Source: Alphaproteobacteria bacterium
Lineage (GTDB): Bacteria > Pseudomonadota > Alphaproteobacteria > Reyranellales > Reyranellaceae
Direction: 5' to 3'
DNA length: 64,000 bases
NCBI GenBank assembly: GCA_947474005.1
Contig: CANJHI010000002.1
Span: forward strand, 1-64,000
The translations under genes were made by a program, and so were the position numbers. Position 1 is the first letter of the stretch; every line of letters starts with the position of its first letter. This document shows positions 1 to 11,756 of this stretch, in pieces. The notes beneath the pieces were generated by a model. It was not told the origin of the DNA, searched no databases, and worked only from the letters and a program-made list of their open reading frames with translations.

Positions 1-615
1 GGGGACGGACTGGCGGCATCCCGCGCCCGGCATCCCCGCATGGCATCGCCCCGGCATGACCCGCGGCCGGCGGTTTTGCCAAACGGATCATCGGGAACGG
101 CGCCCGCCCGCAGTTCCTTGAGGCCTGGACGCGCAGTTCCAGGAGCTTCCGTCACAGAAAGCCGAGAACGTGTGCCTTGATCATGGATGGAATTGTCGAT
201 TCACTGGAGAGGTGAGGCTCGAGGGCCGTTTACTTCCCGGCCCTCTCGCTGCAAGGCTTTGAATTCTCGTGCTTCTTGTAGGTCGCCCCTGGGCACCATT
301 TCCTTTCAATGGGTTAGCGCCTAGTGCGCCAATCCCTCGGTAAGCGATGGACGCCCGCTGGCGCCATACGCATATACTTTCCCGTTCCGTCAGCATTCAC
401 GCAGCGATTGATCGTCCGGCTCATACTGCCGTAGGTGGTCGCGCGGGTTCTCGCTGACGGCCACGCCGAGGACCGTCGTGTGCCCATAGGCCTACACGAG
501 CAATCCGTGTCCCGAGGGGCTGGCGAAGTCGATCTGGACGACGAGGACATGCCGCTGCGACGGCATTATCGCAGTCGCGCGCCGCCGCCGCCGTGCGGTC
601 AATCCGTCGCCTGCA
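1..615. other. Region without a recognisable gene
   Basis: No frame in this stretch gives a convincing protein. The short open frames are arginine/serine-rich and look like GC-driven artefacts. On the minus strand around 370-560 one frame reads protein-like text (for example VLVVQIDFASPSGHGLL and TTVLGVAVSENPRDHL) but is broken by at least two stop codons. It may be the remnant of a decayed gene. I do not recognise the family. Confidence 0.4.
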
Positions 616-1593
616 TTATTCCACCGAGACGTTCGCCATCGCTGCCACGGCCTTCCAGGTCGCAGAGTCCTTGCGAAGGAAGACCGAAAATTGTTCCGGC
701 GTGTCGCCCACGACCTGCATCGCCTGATTGTCGAGCAACGACTTGACCGAGGGATCCTGCAGGGCCTTCACGAACTCCATGTTGAGCTTCTTGATGATAT
801 CCGGCGGCGTCTTGGCCGGCGCCAGGATGCCGTGCCAGGCCACCGCGTCGATCTCGGGATAGCCGCTCTCCGCCATGGTCGGAATCTGCGGAGCGACCGG
901 CGATCGCTGTGGGCTGGTCACGGCGAGCGCGGTCAGCCGGCCGGCGTTGATGTGCGGCAGCACGCTCACCGGATCGGCGAACACCATCGTCACCTGCCCG
1001 GCGACCAGATCGGCCACCGCGAGCGCCGTCCCGCGGTAGGGGATGTGGGTCATCTTGAGGCCGGCCTTGGCGCAGAACAGCTCGCTCACGAGGTGATTGG
1101 CGGCGCCGACGCCAGTGGTGCCGTAGTTCATCTTTCCCGGCTCGCGTTTGCCCAGCGCCACGAACTCCTGCAGCGTCTTGGCCGGCAGGGTGGGGTTCAC
1201 GACCAGCACGTAAGGGTAGGAATTCGTCATCGTGATCGGCGCAAAGTCCTTCGCCGGATCGTAGGGCAGCGACTTGTAGACGGCCGGATTGATCGAGATC
1301 GGCCCGGATTGGCCGAGCAGCAGCGTGTAGCCATCGGGCTCCACCTTGGCGACCAGCTCGGTGCCGACGATGGAACCGGCGCCGCCCTTGTTCTCGACCA
1401 CGATCGTCTGGCCGACGCTTTCGCCCACCTTGCGCGCCAGCACGCGGGCAACGGCGTCGGCGCCACCGCCCGGCGCATAGGGAACGATGATGCGGATCGG
1501 CCGCGTCGGATAGTCGGCGGCGAACGCCTGCTTCGCCAGAAGCGGTGCGGCGAGAGAGAAGGCCAGGATGGCGCGTCTTTGCATCATGCTCAT
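616..1593 (-). CDS. Tripartite tricarboxylate transporter (Bug/TctC) substrate-binding protein
   Basis: Periplasmic solute receptor of the Bug family, about 325 aa, the usual size. It has a Sec-type leader (MMQRRAILAFSLAAPLLA, cleavage near AFA-AD). The family fingerprints are present: YPTRPIRIIVPYAPGGGAD after the leader, the VENKGGAGS loop, a DGYTLL segment near residue 110, and IPYRGTALAVADL mid-protein. ATG at 1593 is chosen because GGGAG lies 9 nt upstream; a TTG at 1602 is possible. No TctA/TctB membrane genes are adjacent, so it is an orphan receptor, as is common for this family. Ligands are usually small carboxylates; here the ligand cannot be predicted. It is divergent from the PcaB-like lyase gene. 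Confidence 0.93.
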   Translation of the reverse strand: MSMMQRRAILAFSLAAPLLAKQAFAADYPTRPIRIIVPYAPGGGADAVARVLARKVGESVGQTIVVENKGGAGSIVGTELVAKVEPDGYTLLLGQSGPISINPAVYKSLPYDPAKDFAPITMTNSYPYVLVVNPTLPAKTLQEFVALGKREPGKMNYGTTGVGAANHLVSELFCAKAGLKMTHIPYRGTALAVADLVAGQVTMVFADPVSVLPHINAGRLTALAVTSPQRSPVAPQIPTMAESGYPEIDAVAWHGILAPAKTPPDIIKKLNMEFVKALQDPSVKSLLDNQAMQVVGDTPEQFSVFLRKDSATWKAVAAMANVSVE

Positions 1594-1694
1594 GTGGCCC
1601 AACTCCCAGTGTGTTCGTTTCTTCCTAATTTTTCCCAGCGAGGGTCGTTCCGCAATAGGGTATGGGTCGATCGTTTCGCAGAGGAGCAGATGTG

Positions 1695-3056
1695 ATGGCC
1701 GCCTTCCAGAGTTCCACGACGGTGCTGGACTCGATCCTGTTCCGCGATGCCTTCGGAACGCCCGGCATGCGCGCGGTCTTTTCCGATACGGCCTTCATCG
1801 GGCGCTGTGTCGAGGTCGAGGTGGCCCTCGCCAGGGCGGAAGCGCGCTGCGGCGTCATTCCGGCGGCGGCCGCGGAAGAGATCGCCCGGCGGAGCGACGC
1901 CACGGCCCTCGACTACGATCACCTGCGCCGCGAGACCGACATCGTGGGCTATCCGATCCTGCCGCTGGTCCATCAGCTCGCCAAGCAGTGCGGCGAATCG
2001 GGTCGCTTCGTCCATTGGGGCGCGACCACGCAGGACATCATGGACACCGCCGTCGTCCTCCAGCTGCGCGAGGGCCTGCGCATCGTGGGCGAAGACATCT
2101 CGGCCCTGCGCGGCATCCTGGCAAGTCTTGCGCAAAAACATCGCGACACGCCAATGGCGGGGCGTACTCATCTGCAGCACGCGCTGCCCATCACCTTCGG
2201 CTACAAGGTGGCGATCTGGCTCGCCATGTTCGACCGCCACGCCGAACGTCTCGAGCAGTTGAAGCCGCGCGTGCTGGTCGGCCAGTTCGCCGGCGCCGCC
2301 GGCACGCTGGCCTCGCTCGGCGACAAGGGCCTCGAGGTCCAGGCGGCCTTGTGTGCCGAACTCGGCCTCGCCGAGCCGGCCTCGACCTGGCACGTGGCCC
2401 GCGACGGCTTCGCCGAAGCCGTCAACTTCCTCGCCCTGGTCACCGGCTCGCTGGGCAAGATCGCGCTCGACGTGATGATCATGGCCTCGACCGAATTCGC
2501 CGAAGTCTACGAGCCCTTCGTCACCGGCCGCGGCGCCTCGTCGACCATGCCGCAGAAGCGCAACCCGATCTCTTCCGAGCTGATGCTGGCTGCCGGCAAG
2601 GCGGTGCGTCAGCATGCCGGGCTGATGCTCGACGCCATGGTGCAGGATTTCGAGCGCGCGACCGGCCCGTGGCATGCCGAATGGATGGCGGTGCCCGAGA
2701 GCTTCGTGCTGACCGCCGGCGCACTCCATCAAGCGAGAACGGCGCTGGGCGGCCTGATCGTCGACGAGCGCCGCATGGCCGCCAACCTCGCCATGTCGAA
2801 GGGCCTGATCGTGGCCGAGGCGGTAATGATGGGGCTGGCGCCATTCCTCGGCCGCCAGCAGGCGCACGATGTCGTCTATGCGGCCTGCCGGACGGTGGCG
2901 GAGAGCGGCGGCGAGCTGGCCGAGGCGTTGGCCAAGGTGCCCGAGATCACCAAGCATCTCGACCGGCCGGCGCTCGATCGCCTGACCGATCCCGCGAACT
3001 ATCTCGGCATGGCGCCGCGCATGGTCGACCGGGTGCTTGAAAGCTCCACCCGCTGA
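1695..3056 (+). CDS. PcaB-like lyase (3-carboxy-cis,cis-muconate cycloisomerase / adenylosuccinate lyase superfamily)
   Basis: About 453 aa, normal for the class II fumarase/aspartase superfamily. The superfamily signature SSTMPQKRNPIS is present near residue 280, together with the HWGATTQDIMDT substrate-binding segment and the GRTHLQHALPITFG segment carrying the usual conserved histidine. The sequence resembles PcaB, which cyclises carboxymuconate in protocatechuate breakdown, more than purine-pathway PurB. No other protocatechuate genes are nearby, so the substrate is uncertain. ATG 1695 has GAGGAG 8 nt upstream and is preferred to the in-frame start at 1662. It ends 4 nt from the convergent SDR gene. 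Confidence 0.85.
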   Translation: MAAFQSSTTVLDSILFRDAFGTPGMRAVFSDTAFIGRCVEVEVALARAEARCGVIPAAAAEEIARRSDATALDYDHLRRETDIVGYPILPLVHQLAKQCGESGRFVHWGATTQDIMDTAVVLQLREGLRIVGEDISALRGILASLAQKHRDTPMAGRTHLQHALPITFGYKVAIWLAMFDRHAERLEQLKPRVLVGQFAGAAGTLASLGDKGLEVQAALCAELGLAEPASTWHVARDGFAEAVNFLALVTGSLGKIALDVMIMASTEFAEVYEPFVTGRGASSTMPQKRNPISSELMLAAGKAVRQHAGLMLDAMVQDFERATGPWHAEWMAVPESFVLTAGALHQARTALGGLIVDERRMAANLAMSKGLIVAEAVMMGLAPFLGRQQAHDVVYAACRTVAESGGELAEALAKVPEITKHLDRPALDRLTDPANYLGMAPRMVDRVLESSTR

Positions 3057-3060
3057 AATC

Positions 3061-4032
3061 TCAGCGGCCGAGGCGCCAGCCGGCCTCTGCTTCGAAGCTT
3101 GCGAAGAAGTCGGGCTCGTAGGCACGCTCGGGGGCGGAGCGCACCCGGGCATCGAGCTGCTCGGCGTCGCGGCCGACCAGGATGCGCCAGCGTTCGTTCC
3201 TGACGCCGTCGAGAATGATGCGCGCGGCCTCGGCGGCCGACGTCGGCGCTTCCTCGAGGAAGCGCTTGGCGCGCTCCGCCACGATCTTGCGCACGTCGTC
3301 GTCTGACAGCGCCGTGGCGTCCCGGCCCATCGAGGCGATGCGCGCCCGAGCCTGGGCGATTTCCTTGGGCGTCATGACATCCGAATCGTTGCCACTCTGG
3401 ACCTTGCGCGAGTTGGCCACGATCGAGGTGCCGATGTGGCCCGGCATCACCACCGAACACTTGATGTGCGGGGCGTTGAGGCGGAGGTCGGTGATCAGCG
3501 CTTCGGTAAAACCCTTGACCGCGAATTTTGCCGCGGCATAAGCCGTCTGCGGGATGTGGGGCGCGATGGCTGCCCAAAAGCCGTTGACGCTGCTGGTGTT
3601 GACGATGTGGCCGGCGTCGGCCTTCTGCAGCAGCGGCATGAAGGCGCGTGTGCAGTTGTAGACGCCGCCCCAGCAGACGTTGAAGGTGCGCTCCCATTCG
3701 TCCTGGCCGTTGACGATGAGGCTGCCGCCACCGCCGATGCCGGCGTTGTTGAACAGCAGATGGATGCGGTCGGTGTCCTGGTCGCGCGCGACAGCATCGC
3801 GAAAGCCGCGCACCTGGACGGTGTCGGCGACGTCGGCCACGTGCGCGGTGATGCGCTGGCCCTGGCGCAGGCCGTCGACGCTGCAGAGGCGCCGCGTCTC
3901 TTCCATCGCGGCGGCGGAGACGTCGCAAAGCGCGAGGTTGCAGCCCTCGGCGATCAGCTGTCTCGCGAGCTCGCGGCCCATGCCGGTGCCGCCACCGGTG
4001 ATGACGGCGATCCTGCCTGCAAAATCTTTCAT
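3061..4032 (-). CDS. SDR family NAD(P)-dependent oxidoreductase
   Basis: Classical short-chain dehydrogenase, about 323 aa and therefore longer at the C-terminus than the 250-aa core. The Rossmann motif TGGGTGMG is at residues 13-20. NNAGIGGGG, the catalytic serine in NTSSVNG, and the YAAAK active-site tetrad follow. ATG 4032 has AGGGAGG about 8 nt upstream; an upstream in-frame start at 4065 would add 11 residues before the Rossmann strand and is less likely. The substrate is not predictable. It is divergent from the beta-lactamase gene, with about 85 bp between them. Confidence 0.9.
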   Translation of the reverse strand: MKDFAGRIAVITGGGTGMGRELARQLIAEGCNLALCDVSAAAMEETRRLCSVDGLRQGQRITAHVADVADTVQVRGFRDAVARDQDTDRIHLLFNNAGIGGGGSLIVNGQDEWERTFNVCWGGVYNCTRAFMPLLQKADAGHIVNTSSVNGFWAAIAPHIPQTAYAAAKFAVKGFTEALITDLRLNAPHIKCSVVMPGHIGTSIVANSRKVQSGNDSDVMTPKEIAQARARIASMGRDATALSDDDVRKIVAERAKRFLEEAPTSAAEAARIILDGVRNERWRILVGRDAEQLDARVRSAPERAYEPDFFASFEAEAGWRLGR

Positions 4033-4117
4033 TCGCGTCAGCCTCCCTGATCCCAAGGCGCTCACTCTATCGCCATATTCGCGAAATAGTCAGGTCTCGT
4101 GCCAACACGGAGAGAAC

Positions 4118-4987
4118 ATGGCTGTATCGATGACGCGTCGCGTGGTGCTTGGCGGATCGCTGCTTGGATCGCTACTCGGACTGCCGGCTTTCGCCGCCGA
4201 TGTCGCGTCGCGGCTCGCCGATCTCGAGCAACGGAACGGCGGCCGCCTCGGCGTGTCGGCGCTGGATACGAGGAACGGGCGCCAGCTCGGCTATCGCGCC
4301 GATGAACGCTTCCCGCTGTGCAGCACTTTCAAGTTTCTCGCCGCGGCATTTGTCCTGGCGCGTGTCGATCATGGCGAAGAACGGCTCGATCGCCGCGTCG
4401 TCTTTTCCGAGAGAGACCTCGTCACCTATTCGCCGGTGACCAAGGATCATGTCGGGGCGGGTGGCATGTCGATAGCGGAAATCTGCGATGCCGCGGTGAC
4501 GCTGAGCGACAACACGGCGGGCAACCTGTTGCTGGCGAGTTTCGGCGGCCCGGCGGCGTTGACGGCCTATCTGCGCACCATGGGCGACGGAATCACGCGC
4601 CTCGACCGCATCGAAACGGAGCTGAACGAGGGAACGCCCGGCGATCCGCGCGATACCACCTCGCCCGCCGCCATGCTGGGCACCATGCAGCGGCTCCTGA
4701 TCGGGGACGCGCTGTCGGCCACGTCGCGCGAGCAGCTCATTGGCTGGCTGGTGGCCAGCAAGACCGGCGCCAAGCGGCTGCGGGCCGGTCTGCCGGCCCA
4801 CTGGCGGATCGGCGACAAGACGGGCACCGGCGGCAACGGATCTGCCAACGACGTCGCCATCGCCTGGCCACCGGCGGGGGCGCCGATCCTCGTCACGGTC
4901 TACTTCACGGGCTCGACGATCTCGGACGAGGCGCGCAGTGCGGTGATCGCCGACGCCGGCCGGATCGTGGCGGTGAACCTCGCCTGA
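4118..4987 (+). CDS. bla: Class A (serine) beta-lactamase
   Basis: Periplasmic beta-lactam hydrolase, 289 aa. All class A active-site elements are present near Ambler positions: S69-T-F-K72 (nucleophile and general base), S130-D-N132, E166-T-E-L-N170 on the omega loop, and K234-T-G236. The N-terminus (TRRVVLGGSLLGSLLG) is a hydrophobic, twin-arginine-like leader cleaved near AFA-AD. A cysteine immediately precedes the active-site serine (L-C-S-T-F-K), as in several carbapenemases, but the partner cysteine after KTG is absent (KTGTGG), so that disulfide is not expected. ATG 4118 has GGAGAG just upstream. There is no mobile element or ampR-like regulator nearby; it looks like a resident chromosomal enzyme. 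Confidence 0.95.
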   Translation: MAVSMTRRVVLGGSLLGSLLGLPAFAADVASRLADLEQRNGGRLGVSALDTRNGRQLGYRADERFPLCSTFKFLAAAFVLARVDHGEERLDRRVVFSERDLVTYSPVTKDHVGAGGMSIAEICDAAVTLSDNTAGNLLLASFGGPAALTAYLRTMGDGITRLDRIETELNEGTPGDPRDTTSPAAMLGTMQRLLIGDALSATSREQLIGWLVASKTGAKRLRAGLPAHWRIGDKTGTGGNGSANDVAIAWPPAGAPILVTVYFTGSTISDEARSAVIADAGRIVAVNLA

Positions 4988-5002
4988 GGGTGAACGCAAT
5001 GC

Positions 5003-6103
5003 TTACGCGCGTTGGTCGGGCTGGTACCTCCGCATCACCGCCTGCAGGAGGTCGAGCGGCAGGGCGTGGATGGTGCGACCGTCCCGGCCGGACATGGTCT
5101 CGGCCATGCACATCGCGTTGAGGATCGCCTCTTCGGTTGCCTCGGCCGCCGCCCGGAAGAGGCTCGTCATCGCGTCGGGCGCGAGCATCTTCACGTCGCT
5201 GATCCTGTCGTTCTGGCCGATGTGATTGGCCGTCGAGAATGCGATGAAGATATCGCCACTTCCATTCGCGCCGATGCCGCCCACCCACGAGAGCCCTGTC
5301 GTGGCCCGGCGGGCGAGCCTCTGGCATTGGAGCGGAATGAGAGGCGCGTCGGTCGCCAGAACAACGATGATGGAACCTTCAGTGGCCGGCGGCGGAACCG
5401 CGCTCTTGCCCGAGCGGTGTGCCGGCACCACCTCCGGTCCGATTTCCCGGCCGACCGGCACGCCATCCACGCGCAGCAGATCGCGCGCGCCATAGTTCGC
5501 CTGCACCAGCGCGCCGACGGTATAGCGCTCGCCATTCTCGACGACGACGCGCGATGCCGTGCCGGTCCCGCCTTTGAACTCGTGACAGATCATGCCGGTG
5601 CCGCCGCCAACATTGCCTTCGGCGATGGCGCAGCCACCGACCGCGCTGTCGAACGCAGCAAACGCGTGCTCCTGCGTCAGGGGGAACCCTTGGATATCGC
5701 TCAGCCAGCCATCGTAGGTCTCGGCGACGACCGGCAGATGAAAGGCCTGCGAAGCGCCATCGCGAACCGCCAGGGCTGTGATGGCGTCACGGACGATGCC
5801 GACCTGATAGGTGTTGGTGATCCCGATCGGCGCGCCGAGCAGGCCCTGCTCGGCGAGCCACGGAAGGCCGGTCATTTCGCCGTTGCCATTGAAGGAGAAC
5901 GTGCCGGCGAAGACGTAGTCGGTCCAGATCTCCTGTCCGCGCGGCCAGATGGCGGTGATCCCCGTCCGGGCAATCCGCGGTCTATCCTGGACGACGGTCG
6001 AGTACCCCACCTTAACGCCCGCCACATCGGTAATGGCGTTGAATGGTCCGGGCGGCAGAGTTCCAACCTTGAGGCCGAGATCGCGCAGGCGTGCACGGGG
6101 CAT
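5003..6103 (-). CDS. P1 family peptidase (L-aminopeptidase/D-esterase, DmpA type)
   Basis: Ntn-fold autoprocessing aminopeptidase of the S58 family, 366 aa, matching DmpA length. The self-cleavage site is visible as T-E-G243-S244-I-I, where Ser244 becomes the N-terminal nucleophile of the beta subunit. The GNVGGGTGMICHEFKGG segment and NGNGEMTG, typical of the family, are also present. DmpA enzymes release N-terminal L-residues and D-amino-acid esters or amides. The start has GGGAG upstream. There is no signal peptide, so it is probably cytoplasmic. The downstream gene on the other strand is the beta-lactamase. Confidence 0.92.
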   Translation of the reverse strand: MPRARLRDLGLKVGTLPPGPFNAITDVAGVKVGYSTVVQDRPRIARTGITAIWPRGQEIWTDYVFAGTFSFNGNGEMTGLPWLAEQGLLGAPIGITNTYQVGIVRDAITALAVRDGASQAFHLPVVAETYDGWLSDIQGFPLTQEHAFAAFDSAVGGCAIAEGNVGGGTGMICHEFKGGTGTASRVVVENGERYTVGALVQANYGARDLLRVDGVPVGREIGPEVVPAHRSGKSAVPPPATEGSIIVVLATDAPLIPLQCQRLARRATTGLSWVGGIGANGSGDIFIAFSTANHIGQNDRISDVKMLAPDAMTSLFRAAAEATEEAILNAMCMAETMSGRDGRTIHALPLDLLQAVMRRYQPDQRA

Positions 6104-6143
6104 TCAAGCTCCCTGATTTATGAGAACGCTCTTCAGTGGAGGC

Positions 6144-7418
6144 TTAGATCGGCCGGCCGGGATGACGCGGCAGGAACGCCGTCAGCAGGCCGAGCACGAG
6201 CAGGAACGGCGTCACCTTGTAGACGGTGTCGATGCTGGTGAGATCGGCGAGCTGGCCCAGGGCCGCGGCGCCGAGGCCGCCCAGGCCGAAGGAGAAGCCG
6301 AAGAACATGCCGGCTACCAGCCCGACGCGGCCGGGCAGCAGCTCCTGGGCATAGACCAGGATGGCTGAGAAGGCCGAGGCCATGATCATCGCCACCGCGA
6401 CGGCGAGCACGCCGGTCCAGAACAGGCTGGCGTAGGGCAGCATCAGGGCGAAGGGCAGCGCGCCCACGATCGAGAACCACATCACCGGGATGCGGCCGAC
6501 CTTGTCGCCCACGATACCGCCGGCAATGGTGCCCATGACGATGCCGACCAGGAAGGCGAACAGGTAGAGCTGCGCGGTCTGCACCTCGACGCCGAATTTC
6601 GAGATCAGATAGAAGGTAAAGTAGCTGCCGAGGCTGGCGCTATAAACGTTCTTGGAGAACAGCAGCGCCACCAGGATCGCAATCGCGACCCCGACACGGC
6701 GGCGTGACAGCGGCGAGGCAGTGGTCGTCGTCGCGCTGGCTTTGCTGCGTGCGGCGGGCTTGGCGGCCGCCTTCGATTCGGCCCGGCGACGGCTGTACCA
6801 GCCGCCGACCTGGAACAGCACGGCCATGGCCACGAAAGCGGCGCCCGAGAACCACACGATGCTCTGCTGTCCGGCCGGGACGACGATGAAGGCCGCCAGC
6901 AACGGGCCCGCGGCGGAGCCCATGTTGCCGCCGACCTGAAACAGCGATTGCGCCAGGCCATAGCGACCGCCCGCCGCCATGCGGGCCACCCGCGAGGCCT
7001 CGGGATGAAACACCGAGGAGCCCATGCCGATCAGGGCGGCGGCGAACAGGATCAGCGGATAGGTGTTCGCCCGCGACATCAGCAGCAGGCCGACCAGGGT
7101 GAAGCCCATGCCGACCATCAGGGAATAGGGCTGGGGCTTGCGGTCCGTGTACATGCCCACGACCGGCTGCAGCATCGAAGCGGTGCACTGGAAGGCGAGC
7201 GTGATCAGGCCGATCTGGCCGAAACTCAGTGCGTATGAATCTTTGAGGATCGGATAGAGCGCCGGCACCAGCGACTGCATCATGTCGTTCAGCAGGTGGC
7301 AGAAGCTGAGCGAGAGGATGACCGCGAAGGTCGTGCTGTTGGCAGAAGCCGATATGGCAGCGGTGGTCGCCGGTGCCGCGGCGGGCGCGACGCCCGCCGC
7401 CATGGTGTTGTCACTCAT
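6144..7418 (-). CDS. MFS efflux transporter, fosmidomycin-resistance (Fsr) type
   Basis: Major facilitator with about 12 predicted membrane segments, 424 aa. Family text is clear: FCHLLNDMMQSLVPALYP in TM1, TDRKPQP in the loop 2-3 region, GSSVFHPEASRVAR after TM4 and QVGGNMGSAAGPLLAAF in TM5. A lysine- and serine-rich cytoplasmic loop of about 40 residues (SKAAAKPAARSKAS) joins the two halves. E. coli Fsr exports fosmidomycin; the natural substrate is unknown. It is likely an inner-membrane drug:proton antiporter. No strong ribosome-binding site is seen at 7418. Confidence 0.88.
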   Translation of the reverse strand: MSDNTMAAGVAPAAAPATTAAISASANSTTFAVILSLSFCHLLNDMMQSLVPALYPILKDSYALSFGQIGLITLAFQCTASMLQPVVGMYTDRKPQPYSLMVGMGFTLVGLLLMSRANTYPLILFAAALIGMGSSVFHPEASRVARMAAGGRYGLAQSLFQVGGNMGSAAGPLLAAFIVVPAGQQSIVWFSGAAFVAMAVLFQVGGWYSRRRAESKAAAKPAARSKASATTTTASPLSRRRVGVAIAILVALLFSKNVYSASLGSYFTFYLISKFGVEVQTAQLYLFAFLVGIVMGTIAGGIVGDKVGRIPVMWFSIVGALPFALMLPYASLFWTGVLAVAVAMIMASAFSAILVYAQELLPGRVGLVAGMFFGFSFGLGGLGAAALGQLADLTSIDTVYKVTPFLLVLGLLTAFLPRHPGRPI

Positions 7419-7515
7419 GGTCGCACCATATCAGCCAGCCATCCGCGGACCAACGCGCCGCGGGCAAGCCAGCAATGCAGTCGCCTACGCCGGCCCTCTT
7501 TACGCAGGCCCTCGT

Positions 7516-8241
7516 TTACGCAGGAACGGGCCGGGCGCGCTGGTTGTACATCATCTTGCGGATGCGGGCCTGTTCCTCGGGCGGCAGCTTGTCGCGTTCG
7601 ACCGAGAGATCGGCGCCGACGGCCATGCCCTTCTGCACTGCCGGGCGAGCCCCCAACTCCTCGAACCAGCGCTTGAAGTACTTGAATTCCTCGATGTCCT
7701 GGCCCTGGAACTTCCAGTTGATGGTCCACGGATAGCAGATCATGTCGGCGATCGTGTACTGGTCGCCGGCGAGATACTTGTGCTTGTGGAGCCGGTTGTT
7801 GAGCACGCCGTAGAGGCGGTTCACTTCGTCGGTGAAGCGGGTGATGGCGTATTTCTGGTCGCCTTCCTTCTCCTGATCGACGCGGCGGAAGTGGCCGCAC
7901 TCGCCGGACTTCGGTCCCTGGTTGGCCATCTGCCAGATCAGCCACTGGTTCACGTCGTAACGGGTGCGGACATCCTGCGGATAGAACTTCCCGCCCTTCT
8001 CGGCGATGTACATCATGATGGCGCCCGACTCGAAGATGATGATCGGCTTGCCGCCACCTGTCGGTGCGTGGTCGACCATCACCGGCATGCGGTGGTTGGG
8101 ATTCATCTCGAGGAATTCGTCCTTGAACTGATCGCCGCGTCCGATGTTCACGGGGACGATCTTGTAGGGCATGCCCAGTTCTTCGAGCAGGATGGTGACC
8201 TTCTTGCCGTTGGGCGTCGGCCAGTAATGCAGATCGATCAT
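7516..8241 (-). CDS. Glutathione S-transferase family protein (YfcG/Nu-class type)
   Basis: Cytoplasmic GST-fold protein, 241 aa. It has an N-terminal thioredoxin-like domain (IDLHYWPTPNGKKVTILLEE), the MNPNHRMPVMVD cis-Pro region, FESGAIMMYIAEK for glutathione binding, and a C-terminal helical domain with the N-capping LAGDQYTIADM motif. The TPNG(x)KV signature places it with the Nu-class disulfide-bond oxidoreductases such as E. coli YfcG. ATG 8241 is chosen over 8271 because GGAGGAACC directly precedes it. Confidence 0.92.
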   Translation of the reverse strand: MIDLHYWPTPNGKKVTILLEELGMPYKIVPVNIGRGDQFKDEFLEMNPNHRMPVMVDHAPTGGGKPIIIFESGAIMMYIAEKGGKFYPQDVRTRYDVNQWLIWQMANQGPKSGECGHFRRVDQEKEGDQKYAITRFTDEVNRLYGVLNNRLHKHKYLAGDQYTIADMICYPWTINWKFQGQDIEEFKYFKRWFEELGARPAVQKGMAVGADLSVERDKLPPEEQARIRKMMYNQRARPVPA

Positions 8242-8363
8242 GGTTCCTCCGGTGTAGGGGGCGTGAGCCACAGGCGCTAAGCGTCGGACGGTCGCCCCGG
8301 TTCGTCAATGGTGTATGCTGGCCGGCAACGAGAGGATTCGGCGAAAGGGTCCGGGAGGATCAT

Positions 8364-9422
8364 ATGTGGGTCAACAACGCCTGGTATGTCGCCGGCTGGT
8401 CGCATGACCTGGCGGCCGGCCGCATCGAGGCCCGCCTCGTCATCGAGCAGCCGCTGGCGCTCTACCGCAAGGCCGATGGCGAGGTCGTGGTGCTGGAGGA
8501 TCGCTGCTGCCACCGCTTCGCGCCGCTCTCCATGGGCCGGCTCGAACAGGACGACCTGCGCTGCATGTATCACGGGCTGAAGTTCGCGCCGGACGGACGC
8601 TGCGTGGAAATCCCCGGCCAGAAGCTCATTCCGCAAAGCGCCTTCGTGCGGCGCTATCCCGCTGTCGAGCGCGGCGGCTGGATCTGGGTCTGGATGGGCA
8701 ACGCGGCCCTGGCCGATCCGGCGTCGATCCCCGACTCGGTGCGGCTCGACGATCCCGCCTATTGCATGCAAAGCGGCCAGATGGACTACGCCGCGCACTA
8801 TCTTTTGATCGACGACAACCTGCTCGACCTCTCCCATCTGAGCTTCGCGCACGAGAAGACGCTGGGCCTCGACATGCCGCAATGGGCCGACGAGCGGCCG
8901 CGCATTCTGCCGCTGGAGCGGGGCTTGCGCGTAGAACGCTGGCTGCGTAGCCAGCCATCGCGGGGCTTCATGAAGCGTTGGGGCGAGGCGCTCGACCTGT
9001 GGAACAGCTACGACTTCCTGTTCCCCGGTATCTTCCTGCTGCGCACTTCCTTCTATCCGGTCGGAACGGCCGCGCGCTGCAAGGGCGCGCCGCCGTCGGA
9101 GCTGCCGCTCTTCCTGCGCTACGACGATCAGGCCGTGACGCCTATGAGCAATCGTACGTCGCGCTACTTCTACGCCGCCGGTGCGCGCAGCGCCGACATC
9201 GACCAGGATCGGGTCGGCCGGCTCTTTGCCGTCGTCGAGGCGGCCTTCAACGAGGACAAGGCGATCATCGAGGCGCAGCAGAAGTTGATCGATCTCGATC
9301 TCGCGCGCCGCATGCTGCCGACCAGTCTCGATGCCGGCCCGACGCAGTTCCGCAAGCTCGTGCAGACGCTGCTCGAGCATGATGGCCAGCCGGATCTTAT
9401 CCGACGTGACTCCACAGCCTGA
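8364..9422 (+). CDS. Rieske (2Fe-2S) ring-hydroxylating / O-demethylase-type oxygenase
   Basis: Terminal oxygenase component, 352 aa, similar in size and layout to vanillate O-demethylase VanA. The Rieske cluster ligands are C48-x-H50 and C67-x-x-H70 (RCMYHGLKF). The mononuclear iron site is D-N152-L-L-D155-L-S-H158-x4-H163 (DNLLDLSHLSFAH). An electron-transfer reductase (VanB-like) is not adjacent, so it must borrow one. It is followed after 18 nt by the molybdenum hydroxylase subunit and probably co-transcribed with it. The substrate is likely an aromatic ether or acid (inference). Confidence 0.9.
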   Translation: MWVNNAWYVAGWSHDLAAGRIEARLVIEQPLALYRKADGEVVVLEDRCCHRFAPLSMGRLEQDDLRCMYHGLKFAPDGRCVEIPGQKLIPQSAFVRRYPAVERGGWIWVWMGNAALADPASIPDSVRLDDPAYCMQSGQMDYAAHYLLIDDNLLDLSHLSFAHEKTLGLDMPQWADERPRILPLERGLRVERWLRSQPSRGFMKRWGEALDLWNSYDFLFPGIFLLRTSFYPVGTAARCKGAPPSELPLFLRYDDQAVTPMSNRTSRYFYAAGARSADIDQDRVGRLFAVVEAAFNEDKAIIEAQQKLIDLDLARRMLPTSLDAGPTQFRKLVQTLLEHDGQPDLIRRDSTA

Positions 9423-9440
9423 AGTGCGCGACAAAAGACC

Positions 9441-11752
<2,312 letters not shown>

Positions 11753-11756
<4 letters not shown>

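Noticed and set aside
1590-3152. 520-codon minus-strand frame opposite the PcaB-like gene
   Set aside because: Shadow of the plus-strand gene with antisense-type composition.
4118-4987. Carbapenemase assignment for the class A enzyme based on the cysteine before the active-site serine
   Set aside because: The second cysteine of the carbapenemase disulfide is absent after KTG, so only class A membership is claimed.
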